Under the pieces are notes generated by a model. That model was not told the DNA's origin and ran no database searches. It saw only the letters and a list, made by a program, of their open reading frames with translations. A program made the position numbers and the translations under genes. A stretch of DNA of 64,000 bases from Telmatactis stephensoni (Eukaryota > Cnidaria > Anthozoa > Actiniaria > Isophelliidae): assembly GCA_029948255.1 (NCBI GenBank), contig JALIZF010001483.1:191001-255000 (forward strand), read 5' to 3'. Shown here in pieces: positions 1-12,261 of this stretch. The stretch's first letter is position 1. Every line of letters starts with the position of its first letter.

Positions 1-413
1 TTTTACGACTAAAATACACATATTGATCTCTGGGGGGTTAGGCTTCACTCGTATAGAGATGTAATTAGTCAGGTTGTAGCGTCAAAGAATTAGACTGTCG
101 ACATTTTTTCATTTCATAACGGGAGGTACTTTTAGGTAACGAAAACCAGAATGCTCTTTAGTTGATACGGATAAATATTGTTATTTTGGTTATTTGTTTT
201 TGCTGCATTTTTAGTTTTTCATGCCAGTTGCTTTGATTTGTTTTGTTGTTGTTGTTGTTGTTGTTGTTTTTGTTTGTTGGGCTTTTTTGCAGTCTTAAAC
301 AAAGATAATTTGTTTATACTCAAAATTTCCATGTAGAGTATTCGAGTATTCAGCCAGTCTCATTTGGTGTTTAACCTAAACGGACATCCATCTACTAACT
401 GTTTTTTCTTTAG
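1..413 (+). other. Intron of the PDZ gene (left edge)
   Basis: The sequence ends in a pyrimidine tract and TAG acceptor at 411-413. It contains a GTT microsatellite at about 240-268 and no recognisable exon. Confidence 0.6.
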
Positions 414-3400
414 AACCAAATACCAGTCTTGGACTAGGCCTTGGCTCCACTCCTCCACCAAACCAATCTATTAAACAAGGTTTATTTATGCACTATCTGG
501 TGGAAGGTTCTACCGCTGCCTTAGATGGCAGGCTCAGGTACGTTTCAACATTGTTCCAAAACCTCGAGTGAGCCCCCTTAAATGTTGGCCTTACTCTGTG
601 GTCTCGGGATGATTGTTATTCATGCTTTTATTCAGGCCAGGCGATCAACTCGTTCAAGTTAATGATTGTAATCTATCAACTGCGGCAGTGGAGGAGGCGT
701 ACCAAGTCCTCAACACCCTCCCACAGGGGAAAGTTATTCTTAAGGTCATAAAAAACGGCCAACAAGGAGAGCATTTACCAACAAATGTTAATCATACCCT
801 TGACAAACTAAACAGTGAACGAGCTCTTCTAGACAAAATGTTGATCAAGAAACCTAAGGCTGGAACGAGTTCAACTGATAATAGAGAAATTCATGAATCC
901 TGTGGTGAGTGTATAATAACAATTTTCTGTGCAGTTGTTGTAGACTAACGCCCTCTTGGAGCAGATTCCGTAAGACTGTGAAAACGACACAGGCACGGCA
1001 CGGTTACGGTAGGAATTCTGCCGAATTCTGAATGAAATTCCAAAGACAACACGGCACTGGCAGTCACAGCACGGCGTCGTCCGTTTCACACTTATATGAA
1101 CATTAATGATACATCAAAGTTGTTTTTTGACGAGTTTTAAAGTTAAAATTGCATTATCCTTTATTGTCAATTACGCAATTCAGCCCGTTGGCTGCAATGT
1201 AATTGTTTATTAAAGTATCTATCTAAAATGCATGTGTCTTTGTTGACAGACGAAGACTCGGTCCTGTCGCCTCTTTTGTCGACGAAAACAACCAATGAGA
1301 AACGAAAGGACAAGGTATTGACTTTTGACTGACTGTCTCGTGTATTCTGTACTTACTAGATTTACCTAATGTCATTCAAACTTGACACGCGATTGCTTTG
1401 TTCTGGTGCCGTCTAAGGCCTATTCCATACACTGAACCCGTTATGTACCAAATACTAATGAGTTCAACTTTGTAGCGACGTTGGTGCAGCGGGTGATTCA
1501 TTCTGACTGTGTTCTTCGAACCACTGCTGTGCGGTGGAATAGACCCTGTCCAATCAACGATAGCTGTCTAATTAAAGCTGCCGTGATTAGGTTCGGTGTA
1601 TAGAACGTTGTCGTTGTAAAAATTCGTTTTTTTAGCTATCTTAAGTAATTGAGCTGCTAATACTTATAAACTCAATATTGTGACATATCTGTTTTGGCAG
1701 GGATCAAGTAGAGCAATTCACCCTGATGAATCATCAACACCCACCCCAGGTATTTACCAGTCCTCTGTCTTCTCTTCATAAATCTACAATGACCTAAAGA
1801 AACTATGGTTGTTTTTTAGGTAAAAGAGATCAACTAGTCGAGATGGTGATTCTAAAGAAGTTAAGCACTGGTGAGAAATAAAATGTGATTGGTTGGTTTC
1901 TATTTTAATTACTCTTAAACTCATTAACATTAGGTGTGGGGTTGGGTGGTTGAATAGAGGGACTGACGCATCCAGGCCCCTCCAGGAGGTCACCATGGAC
2001 GGCAGGAAAAATTCGAGTTACGATTTTCGAGTTACGATTCAGTTCGAGTTACGCGATTTTCGAGTTACGATTTTCGAGTTACGCGATTTTCGAGTTACGC
2101 GCCCGACCACGCCCATTTTGGTGAGGCAACGCCCACTTTGACATCTGTGCATAACTCGATGACAAACATCGTTGAAATCAAAGTCGAGTTACGTAACTCG
2201 AACTCGACAGAATGAAACTTAATTTTCGAGTTACGCGGTAATTCCGTAACTCGATTCTAAAAGTTGAAAAATACTTTTTACTGATCCGCGACGATCAGCG
2301 ACGATCTGCCTGCGTGGGCTTGGCATTAAGATATACACCTATTTCAAATAAGGTTGTCGTGTGAGAGCTCTCAAGCCCACGCGACTAGACCGGAAAGGAG
2401 TATGGGTAGTAGCAAAACTTCACTTTCCGTGGTATCGACTTTAGCATCAGTAAGTCAAGTTCTTTAGTGTATAAGGTCAGAGCAAGCTGAATTTGAGTAA
2501 TCGTGTGGGATTTTTGTGGTTTTCTAACTTTACTAATTTCTTCCCATACTCCCTTTCGGGTGCGTCGCGTAGGCTTGATATCGACAACGTTTATTGAAAT
2601 AGGTGTATATAGCCCCTGTACATGCCTTGAGGGCCCCCACATTCCCCTAGGAATTGGGAGATACCGCTGGCCAGCAATGTCTCGAGTGTTTAAATGTTTT
2701 CTGGTTTTGCATTACCAGGAGAATTAGGAATGGGCGTGACCATCGACAAGTCACGTGGTAGCACTGTGGTAGAAGGTGTGTTCATCAAAAGTGTTGCCAA
2801 AGGGAAATCCGCTGACATGGCACAAAGTACAAGTGGTGGGCTCAGACCAGGTGTGTATTTCAAGTCCACAAATTAAACCCCCTTTTGAAAGTCAATAGCG
2901 ACTATCTAAATGCTGGGTATCCTCAAGACACAAGATGTCATGGGTATGGGAGAACCACCAATAACAGTATTTATTTTGTTTCTAGGTGATAAGGTCTTAG
3001 AGGTGAATGGTACATACCTAACTGGAATGGACCAGGAAGATGTCATCAAGATTTTTAGGGATTTACCAGTCACCACTGTATTAAAAGTTAAACGAGCTAA
3101 ACCAAAAGAAGTTTTAAAACACCCAGAACGAACCAAAAAAGATTTTAATAGTGTTAATGAGAAGGATATCCCAGATATTGAACACCAACAACAAAAACAA
3201 AATAATTCTACTAGTGCCATGTCGACTAGCAACAAGGATATCCCAGAAGGCTTTAGGATGGTTACCGTGGTGATAGAGAAGCAAGCAACAGCGTCACTGG
3301 GCCTATCTCTTGTACCCTGTCATGGAAAAATGAAGGGACATTTCCAGGTAATTACAAAACGTTCGCAGCTGCTAAAGACTGGTAAATAAATCAAGTGCAA

Positions 3401-6400
3401 GCTACTTGCTCTTCAGCATCCTAGAACTGTGGTAGTGAATTTTCTCGCGCTGAAATCAGCGGTGAAATTTTTAACGCCAAATACGCTGACTTATTAAAGC
3501 CCAACTCACTGCTAAGCTGATATATAGCTTAGGTCCTTTTAATGACGGAACGTCTATTTTCCATTTTCTTTTGTCTTCTCAAATGTTTCTTTGTTTGTTT
3601 CAGATACGTCGTATCCTGTCTGGTAGCATCTGCGATCAGGATGGACAGCTGCTTCCAGGAGATCATTTGTTGTCTCTGAATGGAGAGAGTCTCGCCAATG
3701 TCCCTCACTCAATAGCGCTACAAACCTTAAAGAAACCAAGTGAGCGAGTAACTATTGTTGTCTGGAGAGAAAAAAACACCGAACAGAACCTTAAAACTGA
3801 TGGTAAAGTTACTACATCAGTTGTACAAATTCATAACATTCCTGCAGACCTCATCAAACAAAGTGACAACATTCAACAACAAAACGACGAAGACCGCCTT
3901 CTCATCCACACCTCAAAAAATGATATTCACCACAAAAGTTTTGGAAATGATCTTAACTCTACGATAGATTTACCTCCGTTTTCCTCGAACGCTACATCAC
4001 TGCGCCCATCTAATGTTGGTATAGACGACACAGAGGGCAAGGACAAAGATGTTTGTACCAAGCCACATGACGTTGACAGTTCAACCGTAGTAGATAAAAC
4101 TCCTGTTTCTCTCCTTTCTCCCTCTCCGTCTTCTAATACAAATGTGAAGGAAGTTGCTACTAAAACAATACCGGAAAACGAACACGAGAATAATGTCGTT
4201 AGTACTAAACTACCGGAAACAGAGAAAACAGTTGTCAGCCCTGAATCAGTTGCTGTTGCTATGGGTACCACCCAACAATATGAAAGACAAAAACCTACCA
4301 ATGAAAGCATTGTTCCCATGAAAGAGCGAAATACAAATCAAGTCTGTCAACCAGTCATAGGAAGAAGACACGAGACTCGACCATTTGTTATAGAATTTGA
4401 GAAAAAGTATCGCAGTTTTGGACTGACATCAGGTTTAGACAATCAAGGAAGATTGGTGGTTGCTGAGGTGTCATCGTTTGGTCTCGTTGGCAAAGACGGT
4501 AACATTAAAGTGGGTGACTACCTTTTATCAATCAACAACAATCTTTTGAAAGGAAAAACACCAGAGGAAATTAATAAGATCATTAAAACTTGTCCAAAAG
4601 GAAAAGTATTGATTGAGGCTAAAGCAGCAAAGAAGATACAAACTCGTCCATTGTCAGAAGATAGGATTCCGTTGCTAGAGGCAACCAGTGCTCGTGCTTC
4701 CCTTGCTTACTCTTCATCAGAATCTCTGCATGATAACATTACACAAAAACCTGATCAAACTTTGCTAAAAACTTTAACAATACTCAACACACTTGATGCG
4801 TCAACTGATGAGCCTCAGCTAGAGGAACATGAAAACAAAACGACCTTTAACTCCCGTCACCAAGAACGCGAAAGCGAATCTCCTAATGAACTCCAACAGG
4901 AGGAAGATGAAAACAAACACGAAATACCAGAGGACAACAAGATAACCAAACTAGATAAAAAATCATCTAAAAACAAAGAGCGACGAACATCTAAACTACA
5001 AAGACAAGAAAAGATCTCTAACGAGGTAACTTGCCCATTAGCCAAGCAAGAACCATGCTTAATTACCAATAGTAGTCTTGAAAGTGTTGCCGTGGAAACA
5101 GAGGATGTTGATGCCCCACCATTGGTTCCTCCTCCACCAATACCAGAACAGTACAGCGAAGAGGATTTCGCTTCATTTGTCGTGGAATCAACTTTAGAAA
5201 ATTATCAAGAAAATGAGCTGAGTATCGTTCCACCACCAGAGTGTGAATTTGATCTCGAACCAGACGCCGTTACCCTTACCCCTCCCCCCTTGTTTGGTGA
5301 TGAAGAGCAAGATTTCCTCCATGATATTGATAACCAAACGACAGTAGAAGACTATTCCATAGCACCACCCACATTGTTTGATGATGATACAGCAAGTTTG
5401 CCTCCTGCTCCACCACCTCCATTACCACCTACCATACTGGATCTTGAAAATAAAGAACAACCCTTTGACCTTTCGGTCAGACCTCCAAGTCTTTTTTGTG
5501 ACGAAAGAATGACTTCTTCCGTTCCATTTGATGAAGTCAAGCCACCGAGTTTGTTTGACTCTGACTTAGAGAGTCTGCCATCGGCGCCTCCCCCACCAAA
5601 GTCGTCTTCCAAAATTAAACCGTTAAAAACTCATTCTCCAAAACTGAAGCATCCAATATTCCAGGAAAAACGTAAAAGTGAGCCATTAGGTGATGATACA
5701 ACGTCCTTACCACACACACCTTTACCACCTAAAGCTCTAAAACTACTGGGTCTTACTCATGAACAACATGTTACAACGTGTTCTAATGAACAACGTTTTA
5801 CAACTTGTACTGACGATATGGAAAGTCTTCCTCCTGCGCCACCTCCACCAATCAACAAATCTTGTGATGTTTGTCATAGAGAAGATGACTCGATTGAAAA
5901 CTTCATTTCTCCACTTGACTATGGTGATGATCTTTGCAGCTTGCCACCACCACCTCCACCGCCGACTTTGAACCAAGATACGTCCACATCATTACCTGGT
6001 ATAGACGAAGCTAAGCAGTACGTTACAAAAGACAGCGCTGGTCCTCCAGCAGATCGCATGTGGGAAAATGATCTTCGTAACTTTCGTAGAATGTCTGTCG
6101 TTGTATACACAGCTCCAGAAAGCATTCCTGACACATCATCATCCTCGTCCAAGGACCAAGAACTAGACTTTTTAAACGACATGATGAGTTTAGAAGACAC
6201 ATTAAATGTAAAAAGGTCTTCTCCATCATCATCATTGACACATGACAACATACATGTCGAAAACCTTGGTATAGATGGTAGAAATGACGCTGAAAACCGT
6301 GGTATGGATGATATCATTCACGTTGAAAAACATACTATGGATTGTTATGACGTTAAAGAGGGAGGGTGTTCTCCACCACTATGGCTACAGGACGGCACAC

Positions 6401-9400
6401 ACGAAGACAAAAATACCATGGATCACAACAAAGTTACATACCCTCTTGTGAACGACACTTGTATGGACGATCACGTGATATCTACATCACCTGATGATCC
6501 ACTTCCTAGTGGAAAACGGTGCAGCTCTATGGAATCTAAGAAGGCAGTCCCGAAACCAAAGCATCCACCACCACCCCTCCCGGTCATAGATAATCACAAA
6601 GCAAAAAGAGCTCCCCCTCCTCCTAGAAAACCAAGCAACACTAGCTCTGTGGTGGCGCTTTCACCCGAACCAGCAGACGAAGATTTGTATGCCGAAGCTG
6701 ATGTGAAACTTTCACCTTCAGAAATATCATCTTTTAGTGTGGAGGATAAAGCAGTTTGCCCTCCTAAACCACCACGGACAAGCTTGGATGTGTACGCTGA
6801 AGTTGTACCGGAACAAGACAGGGTGTCTTCTACAGACGTCGTTGTTGCTGCAAGTGAAGAAGTAGATAACGTGGATATCTACGCTCACGTTTTACCAAAA
6901 AAGTACAGAACCCCTTCACAATCACCAGAGAGAAAACCCTTAATGAAAGACCATGATATCCCTCCACCTATCCCTAAAAGAGATTTGAAAAGTCCTACAT
7001 TTCAGTTACCTGGCTTCTTTAAGAAAAAGGAAAAGAAAGATTCCAAGGAAGGAAAGAAATTAAAAGCTCCAGAGCCACCGCCTGTAGCTCAGGAGAAGAA
7101 GTTTGGTTCGTGGAGAAATAGGTTTTTCCGTTCAAAGTCAAATTCTGAGCAAATCAAAAGCAATGTTAAGGAGAATAAATCTCATTCGTCTCATCCTGCT
7201 AAACCAAGTTGTTATACTTCATGTCCTACTGCAGATACTACACACAATGATGACAATTACGCTGTGGTACAGAAACGAAAAATTTCTGCTGCGCATAAAC
7301 ATGGAAGACGTATGTCATCTCGTTCCCAGTCAGCCTCCATTGATTATGACAGTTCGTTGGACTATTCTGATGAAGGGAGCTGGGACTCATTTGATGAAAG
7401 TATTCCTGAAGAAGTGCCGGCAGGTAATGAACAAAGTGAGTACCATATCGAGTACTCCCCTGAAAAGTCTCTGGAAAACAAATCTTTTGTAGTATCGAGT
7501 TCTGAGTCAAGTTCTGAGCCTATTAGGAATACGACTACAAATACACTCGATGCTAAACCCATTCCACCCAAGAAACCGGCAAGAACATTCCAGAACAATC
7601 AATCGCACGTGATCGGTAAGAAGCCTCCTGTCCCACCAAAGCCCAAGTTCTTACTATCCAAGAGTATTGGTATTCCAGAACAAGTGATCCACGAGTCCCC
7701 TCCTGGTTCAGATAGGTGTAATGATATTTGTGATCAGGATAGTTCTAGAGACGAAGTCCCTGCATCACTTCCTAACAATGACAAAGATGGTTCTATCGTA
7801 GATGACTCGGAACCAGCTCCAGAACTATATACATCTATAAAACACCAATCAGATCCCATCTACTCTTCACCACATGATGACGATATTTTGACACTTTCAT
7901 CTGCTGACATCGAAAGTGAATCCCCTTATAATGAAACATCTGATTATGATAGAACATCTCATCATAGTAGAACATCTGATAATGGAACGTCTCATCATGA
8001 TGGAACAGGTTATCATGAGGGAATTTCTCACCGAAATGGAACATCTACTTATGATGGAACATTTTATCACAATGGAACTTTTCATCGCGATCAGCATGTC
8101 GAAGACCAAGCATCTCATCATGATGAAACAATGACAGAGCCAAGTGTAACACCTTTGTACTCCGAACTGCCGCAGTTAATGATCGATGATTCATTTGACG
8201 AAGACTCTAGGTCCAGCCAACGACCATCATCATTACAAAGCTCATCAAATATGCTAAATATACCCCTAAACGAAAGAAGACCCTCTTCTCAAACAATAAA
8301 TAGGAGTATAAGCTTTTCATGCAGAAATCGCGACCACCAAACAGACGAATCACAGACGATGTCATCGATTTCTGCAACACCACCACCTTACCTGCGAAGA
8401 CGATCATCGTCTTTACCACATCTATACGATGTATCAACAACTAATGTAAAGCAAGCACCGACTTTACAGGACTTAATCAATGCCAGGAATGAAGGCCCAG
8501 ATGTTGACGAAGGAGTCGTCACAGTGCAGGTAGGTAACCATAGAAACAGTAACGTCAACAATGTATATAGGATTAGTTTTCTTTTTGCTCGTAACCGGTA
8601 GCGATCAGTTTTCGTCGTCGTTGTCGTTGTTGTTGTTGTTGATGATCATGATGATGATGTTTAAAATTTCTCTGTACGTCGGAGACATCTTTAAATGATA
8701 TTAACTGCTTTGTATTCGTATTCTGTTCTAATATTTTCCGAGCTTTCTGTGGTCGTCGACCCATCATCAGGGAAGGTGTATAAGTGGCTCTTTACACGGT
8801 TGTAAAACTATTTACGTGACAAGAATGCACAAACAAACAGAGCGAGCATATAATGATAATGTCAGTTTTTGACACATTGAAACATAAGCGTTAGGAATTA
8901 ATCGCCCACAGTCCTTATTAAATGTTCTATTTAGAAATAAACTATGCTTCTGTACATTTACGCGGTCTAGTCCAGCATCTTTCCGTAGCCAAGATCTTGG
9001 TTTGGTTTGATGGTGATGCTGTTGTTGTTGCATGTTATGTTGCCGACCATCTTTATTCAAAAAGAACTCATGAATGGAAAATTTTTAACTTTGCGCGCTC
9101 AAAATAAATCGTATTTCTTATTACTGTCATTGTTTTGTTACAGTTATTAAAAGAAGACAAGGCCATAGGTTTAATGATCATTGGAGGTCTAGACACACCA
9201 TTAGGAATGCTCTACATAAAACACATTCAGCCAGGGACACCTGCTGACAAGTGCCGACGACTGAGGGTTGGAGATCAACTGCTTCAAGTTAATGATGAGT
9301 GTTTGGTTGGTGCTACACATGCATATGCATTGGACGTACTTAAACAAACACCACCCCTGGTCAAGCTAACGGTAGCCCGAACCAAAGAACGAGAAGACCT

Positions 9401-11972
9401 GGAGATAGAGAATCTGGGCAACCGTCGTCGTACTAGTGATAATAAACCTACTTTTTCGTCAGCTGTTGAGTCAAGTACTGTTCCTAAAACCGTCGCTGAT
9501 GTTCCGCTGAGCCCCACTTTAGACGGACCCCCTCGACCACGCCCTCATTCTGTTGCATTGTCTTCATTTGGTTCTCCCATCTCAAGTGACCAGCCTTTTG
9601 CCCTTGCGTTATCATCTGATTCTTCAGAAGATCAGTTAGACTACGAACCAGGAAGCCCAACGCTGAACCTTTGTCAGAGTGACGTCCCAGTAACTATTAT
9701 TGATGGTATACCAGAGGAGGAGAATAGTAGGACAAATAAAAGTGTTAGGTGGGCTATGGATGACGGTGAGCTTCTTACTGTGGAAATATTTAAAGATGGA
9801 AATGGACAACTGGGAATTACTACAAGTCAGGAAGGACCTGACATACAAGGAGTAGTGGTAAGGCGGAATTTCTATCAACGTAAAACTTAGAGTAGATTTC
9901 GGGGAAAAGATGGAAGGGAAAGAAGTGAGCTCCCTCCTGTTCCCTCCCCTTCCACTCTTCCTAACCCTAACCTCACCTTCCCTACCCCTCCCCTCCCTCC
10001 TTGACTATTTTCACACTAGAAGACGGACAAATTGCCGGAAGGACAATTCGGCTCGTAAAAACGTTTTGTACGTCTATTTTATCGTTTGGTTGAGATGATC
10101 ATGTAATCGTGCAGAATCGGACGACTTAAGTGTTCTTCTGAGACGAATTGACCGTCTGGATGATAATTTGTCCGGCGGGTATCTTGTACCGTGAATCCGG
10201 CCATTCACTATATGTTGGGTGTATACTAAATGACTTACCGCGGCTTACCCGGGGGTCCGACTTAATAATGTTGAGCTTCAGTCAAGACATGCATGCTTCG
10301 GCGTGGCCACACGCCATCTTCAGTTAAGTAATGTAAGTTTACAAGCGTTCAAGTTAAATACAGTAACAATATACATAATACGTGAATATGGAAATAAAGA
10401 TAATACAAGACAATAGTTATCGCAACTTAAAGTTAAATTGAGATGTGTCACTTGCTGATTCAACACGGGATTTAGTCGTTTTATGTGCATGACTTCCTTT
10501 AACTTAACCCTAAATTTGGTAGAAGCCCTATCTAGAATACTAAAACATTCGTTTGAGCATTTGGCGCGGTAGCTGCAGATGCTTAAAGATGTGGGACTTT
10601 TATCAGTTCTCAAATGTTCGCGAATTCGTGTTGATAAGTTGCGATAAAGTCTGGTTTCCATTTGATCGCTGCGATCGCCGAAACACGTTTTTGGGCGATC
10701 CTGGCGATCGTAACGATCAAATGGAAACCAGGCTTAAGTCTCGCCAACATAACAAGCACAACAGCTTTAAAATGTTAGCTTGAAACCATTTTTGGGAGGT
10801 AAATACTTTCCGTCCTGTCTTAAGAATTCTACTTCATAGTTTTCTATGACCGCAGAGATAACGTAGAACACGCAGCGTGAAACCAATTTAATCACTGTTG
10901 TGTTTCAGAATTGTCTTTTATATTATATACGCCATGGAACGTTGTAATATTACAGTGTAAATTGATTTGTAATGGCCTTGGCTGTGTCCTGTTCATTTAA
11001 AGACTTTAAACAATTGCAGAATCCCCAAACACGATCTGGACACCAAATATCCCCTTTTTGTGTCTTAATCTTGGAGAGGGTATGTCTTACGAGCAGTCAT
11101 TGTAATGCGCTGTATTCGTCCGAGTAGGAAGAAGCTACTTGGATCCTTTTCATCGCGTTGAAACCTCAGTTGGGGTACTCTGAAATTCACGTGTGCGAAA
11201 CGGTCTTTCTGTGCATAGTTAATTGAAACTATGTTCTTTGTCATAGGTTCGTCATATTGTTCCGTTAAGTGACGCAGCTAAGGATGGTCGCATCAAAAAA
11301 GGAGACAAAATCGTCAGTATAAATGGACGAAATGTTGAGGGAATGACCGATATGCAAGTCTCCTCTCTTATACATAGTATTCCTAAACGAGTTGTCTTGG
11401 TGTTATCTCGTCCTACTGGATTAAGAAAACGTAGTCTTTCTTTATCGTCGTTAAACCTGCTTCGTGACAAGTCTGCAAGTAAACTGCAAGACTCAGATGC
11501 ATGGCCAACCAAAGCAAATACAGTCAAGAAAAAGAGCTATATTAACAATTCTAATGATAGCGCTCTCTCTCTTGAGCAAATCCCTTTGGGATTAGAAAGG
11601 GAGAATGCAAATTCATCATATGATCGTTTTAAAAAACGTCTTTTGTCTGGTGGAAATACTAAAACAATCAAAGAAATACTGCACAAAACTCCAATGGAAC
11701 CAGTCATCAAACAAGTTACTCTAGAAAAAAATGCATCAGGGTTAGGACTGACTTTAGGTGGTGGTAAAGACTCGCTTTATGGAGACACACCCATATATGT
11801 CAAATACATCTTTAAAGACAGTGTAGCTGGAAAAAATAATGAACTCAAATCAGGTGATGAGGTCATTGATGTCAATGGTATAAGTATGAGAAAGATGACT
11901 AATGTAGAGGCTATTGAAACTATTCGTGGTTTGCCCTATGGTACAGTTATAATGACAGTTAGACGATTATAG
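414..11972 (+). CDS. Giant multi-PDZ scaffold protein, PDZD2/pro-IL16-like, 3' part of gene (N-terminus off the left edge)
   Basis: Ten exons with GT/AG borders join in frame: 414-537, 636-904, 1250-1314, 1701-1749, 1820-1870, 2719-2850, 2986-3347, 3604-8529, 9144-9857, 11247-11972, giving 2471 residues to a TAG stop. Counting from the first full codon, PDZ domains lie near residues 1-83 (first strand missing), 168-271, 317-408, 608-695, 1993-2080, 2200-2290 and 2380-2471, each with a RPGD/KSGD-type turn followed by VN or IN. Between PDZ4 and PDZ5 is about 1300 residues of disordered acidic and proline-rich sequence with four PPxLF motifs, five SLPxxPxPP runs, SH3-type PPKPPR and PPVPPKPK motifs and several D-x-YAxV tyrosine sites. 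Such proteins cluster membrane receptors and signalling partners at junctions or synapses. The last PDZ ends the protein and resembles the final PDZ of pro-IL16 and PDZD2. The exact orthologue is inferred; the multi-PDZ scaffold class is secure. Confidence 0.9.
957..1101. mobile_element. MITE of the 'GTATGACTGTGAAAA' family
   Basis: The left end reads GAGCAGATTCCGTAAGACTG and the right end is its inverted counterpart (TTCACACTTATATGAACAT). The interior holds the CACGGCACGG/TTACGG core shared with copies at 22741, 25615, 26045, 27525 and 63033. It lies in a PDZ-gene intron. Confidence 0.6.
2020..2110 (+). repeat. Degenerate tandem repeat of TTTTCGAGTTACG(CGA)
   Basis: About six units of CGAGTTACG with 4-8 base spacers lie in a PDZ-gene intron. 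Single inverted or direct copies of CGAGTTACG continue to about 2240. Confidence 0.7.
2331..2611. mobile_element. Foldback (MITE-like) element, 281 bp
   Basis: The left arm 2331-2410 (ATACACCTATTTCAA ... CCACGCGAC ... GGAGTATGGG) is the imperfect inverse of the right arm 2542-2611. The element ends about 108 bases before the acceptor of the next PDZ exon. Confidence 0.55.
8530..9143 (+). other. PDZ-gene intron after the giant exon
   Basis: It contains a GTT/GAT-rich microsatellite at about 8608-8660 and a minor one near 9015. No coding potential was recognised; short open frames here lack similarity to anything known. Confidence 0.5.
9858..11246 (+). other. PDZ-gene intron splitting PDZ6
   Basis: The donor GTAAGG and acceptor CATAG interrupt the PDZ between GVV and VRHIV. 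A pyrimidine-rich stretch lies at 9925-10005 and a small foldback at 10648-10735. The remainder shows no recognised feature. Confidence 0.6.
10648..10735. mobile_element. Small hairpin MITE, 88 bp
   Basis: The arms CTGGTTTCCATTTGATCG and CGATCAAATGGAAACCAGG are almost perfectly complementary, with CGATCG repeats in the loop. Confidence 0.5.
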
Positions 11973-12039
11973 TAGAGTATAACATACTAATGTAGAAGCT
12001 ACTGAATTTATTCGTGGTTTGCCCTAGGGTACTTAACCT

Positions 12040-12250
12040 GTCTCACAGGGTCCCCTACACCTTTTACATGAAATGTGAATGGCTGATCTACTTTTACGTG
12101 AAACGTAATTTAAGGTCTAAAATCGTTTTGCTTCCACGTGAAAGCAACTTTTGATTTTTTTTATGAACGTGAAAGAGATTATGTGATGCATGAAAAGACC
12201 AAATATGTTTGCGTGTTTTATTTTGCAAAGGGGTATAGGGGACCCATTGC
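12040..12250 (+). mobile_element. Dispersed repeat, copy 1 (pairs with 61592-61831)
   Basis: The blocks GTGAATGGCTGAT, TTTAAGGTCTAAAATC, CACGTGAAAGCAACTTTTGA and GTGAAAGAGATT occur here in the same order as in the reverse complement of 61592-61831. The copy is inserted in the PDZ 3'-end duplicate. Confidence 0.65.
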
Positions 12251-12261
12251 CACAGGCTGTC

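Noticed and set aside
3927..8440. Multiple long antisense and alternative-frame ORFs within the giant exon
   Set aside because: They are shadows of the PDZ-protein reading frame, caused by its biased codon and amino-acid composition.
10320..10661. 113-codon open frame on the minus strand in a PDZ-gene intron
   Set aside because: No recognised domain, no splice signals of its own, and AT-biased composition like the surrounding intron.
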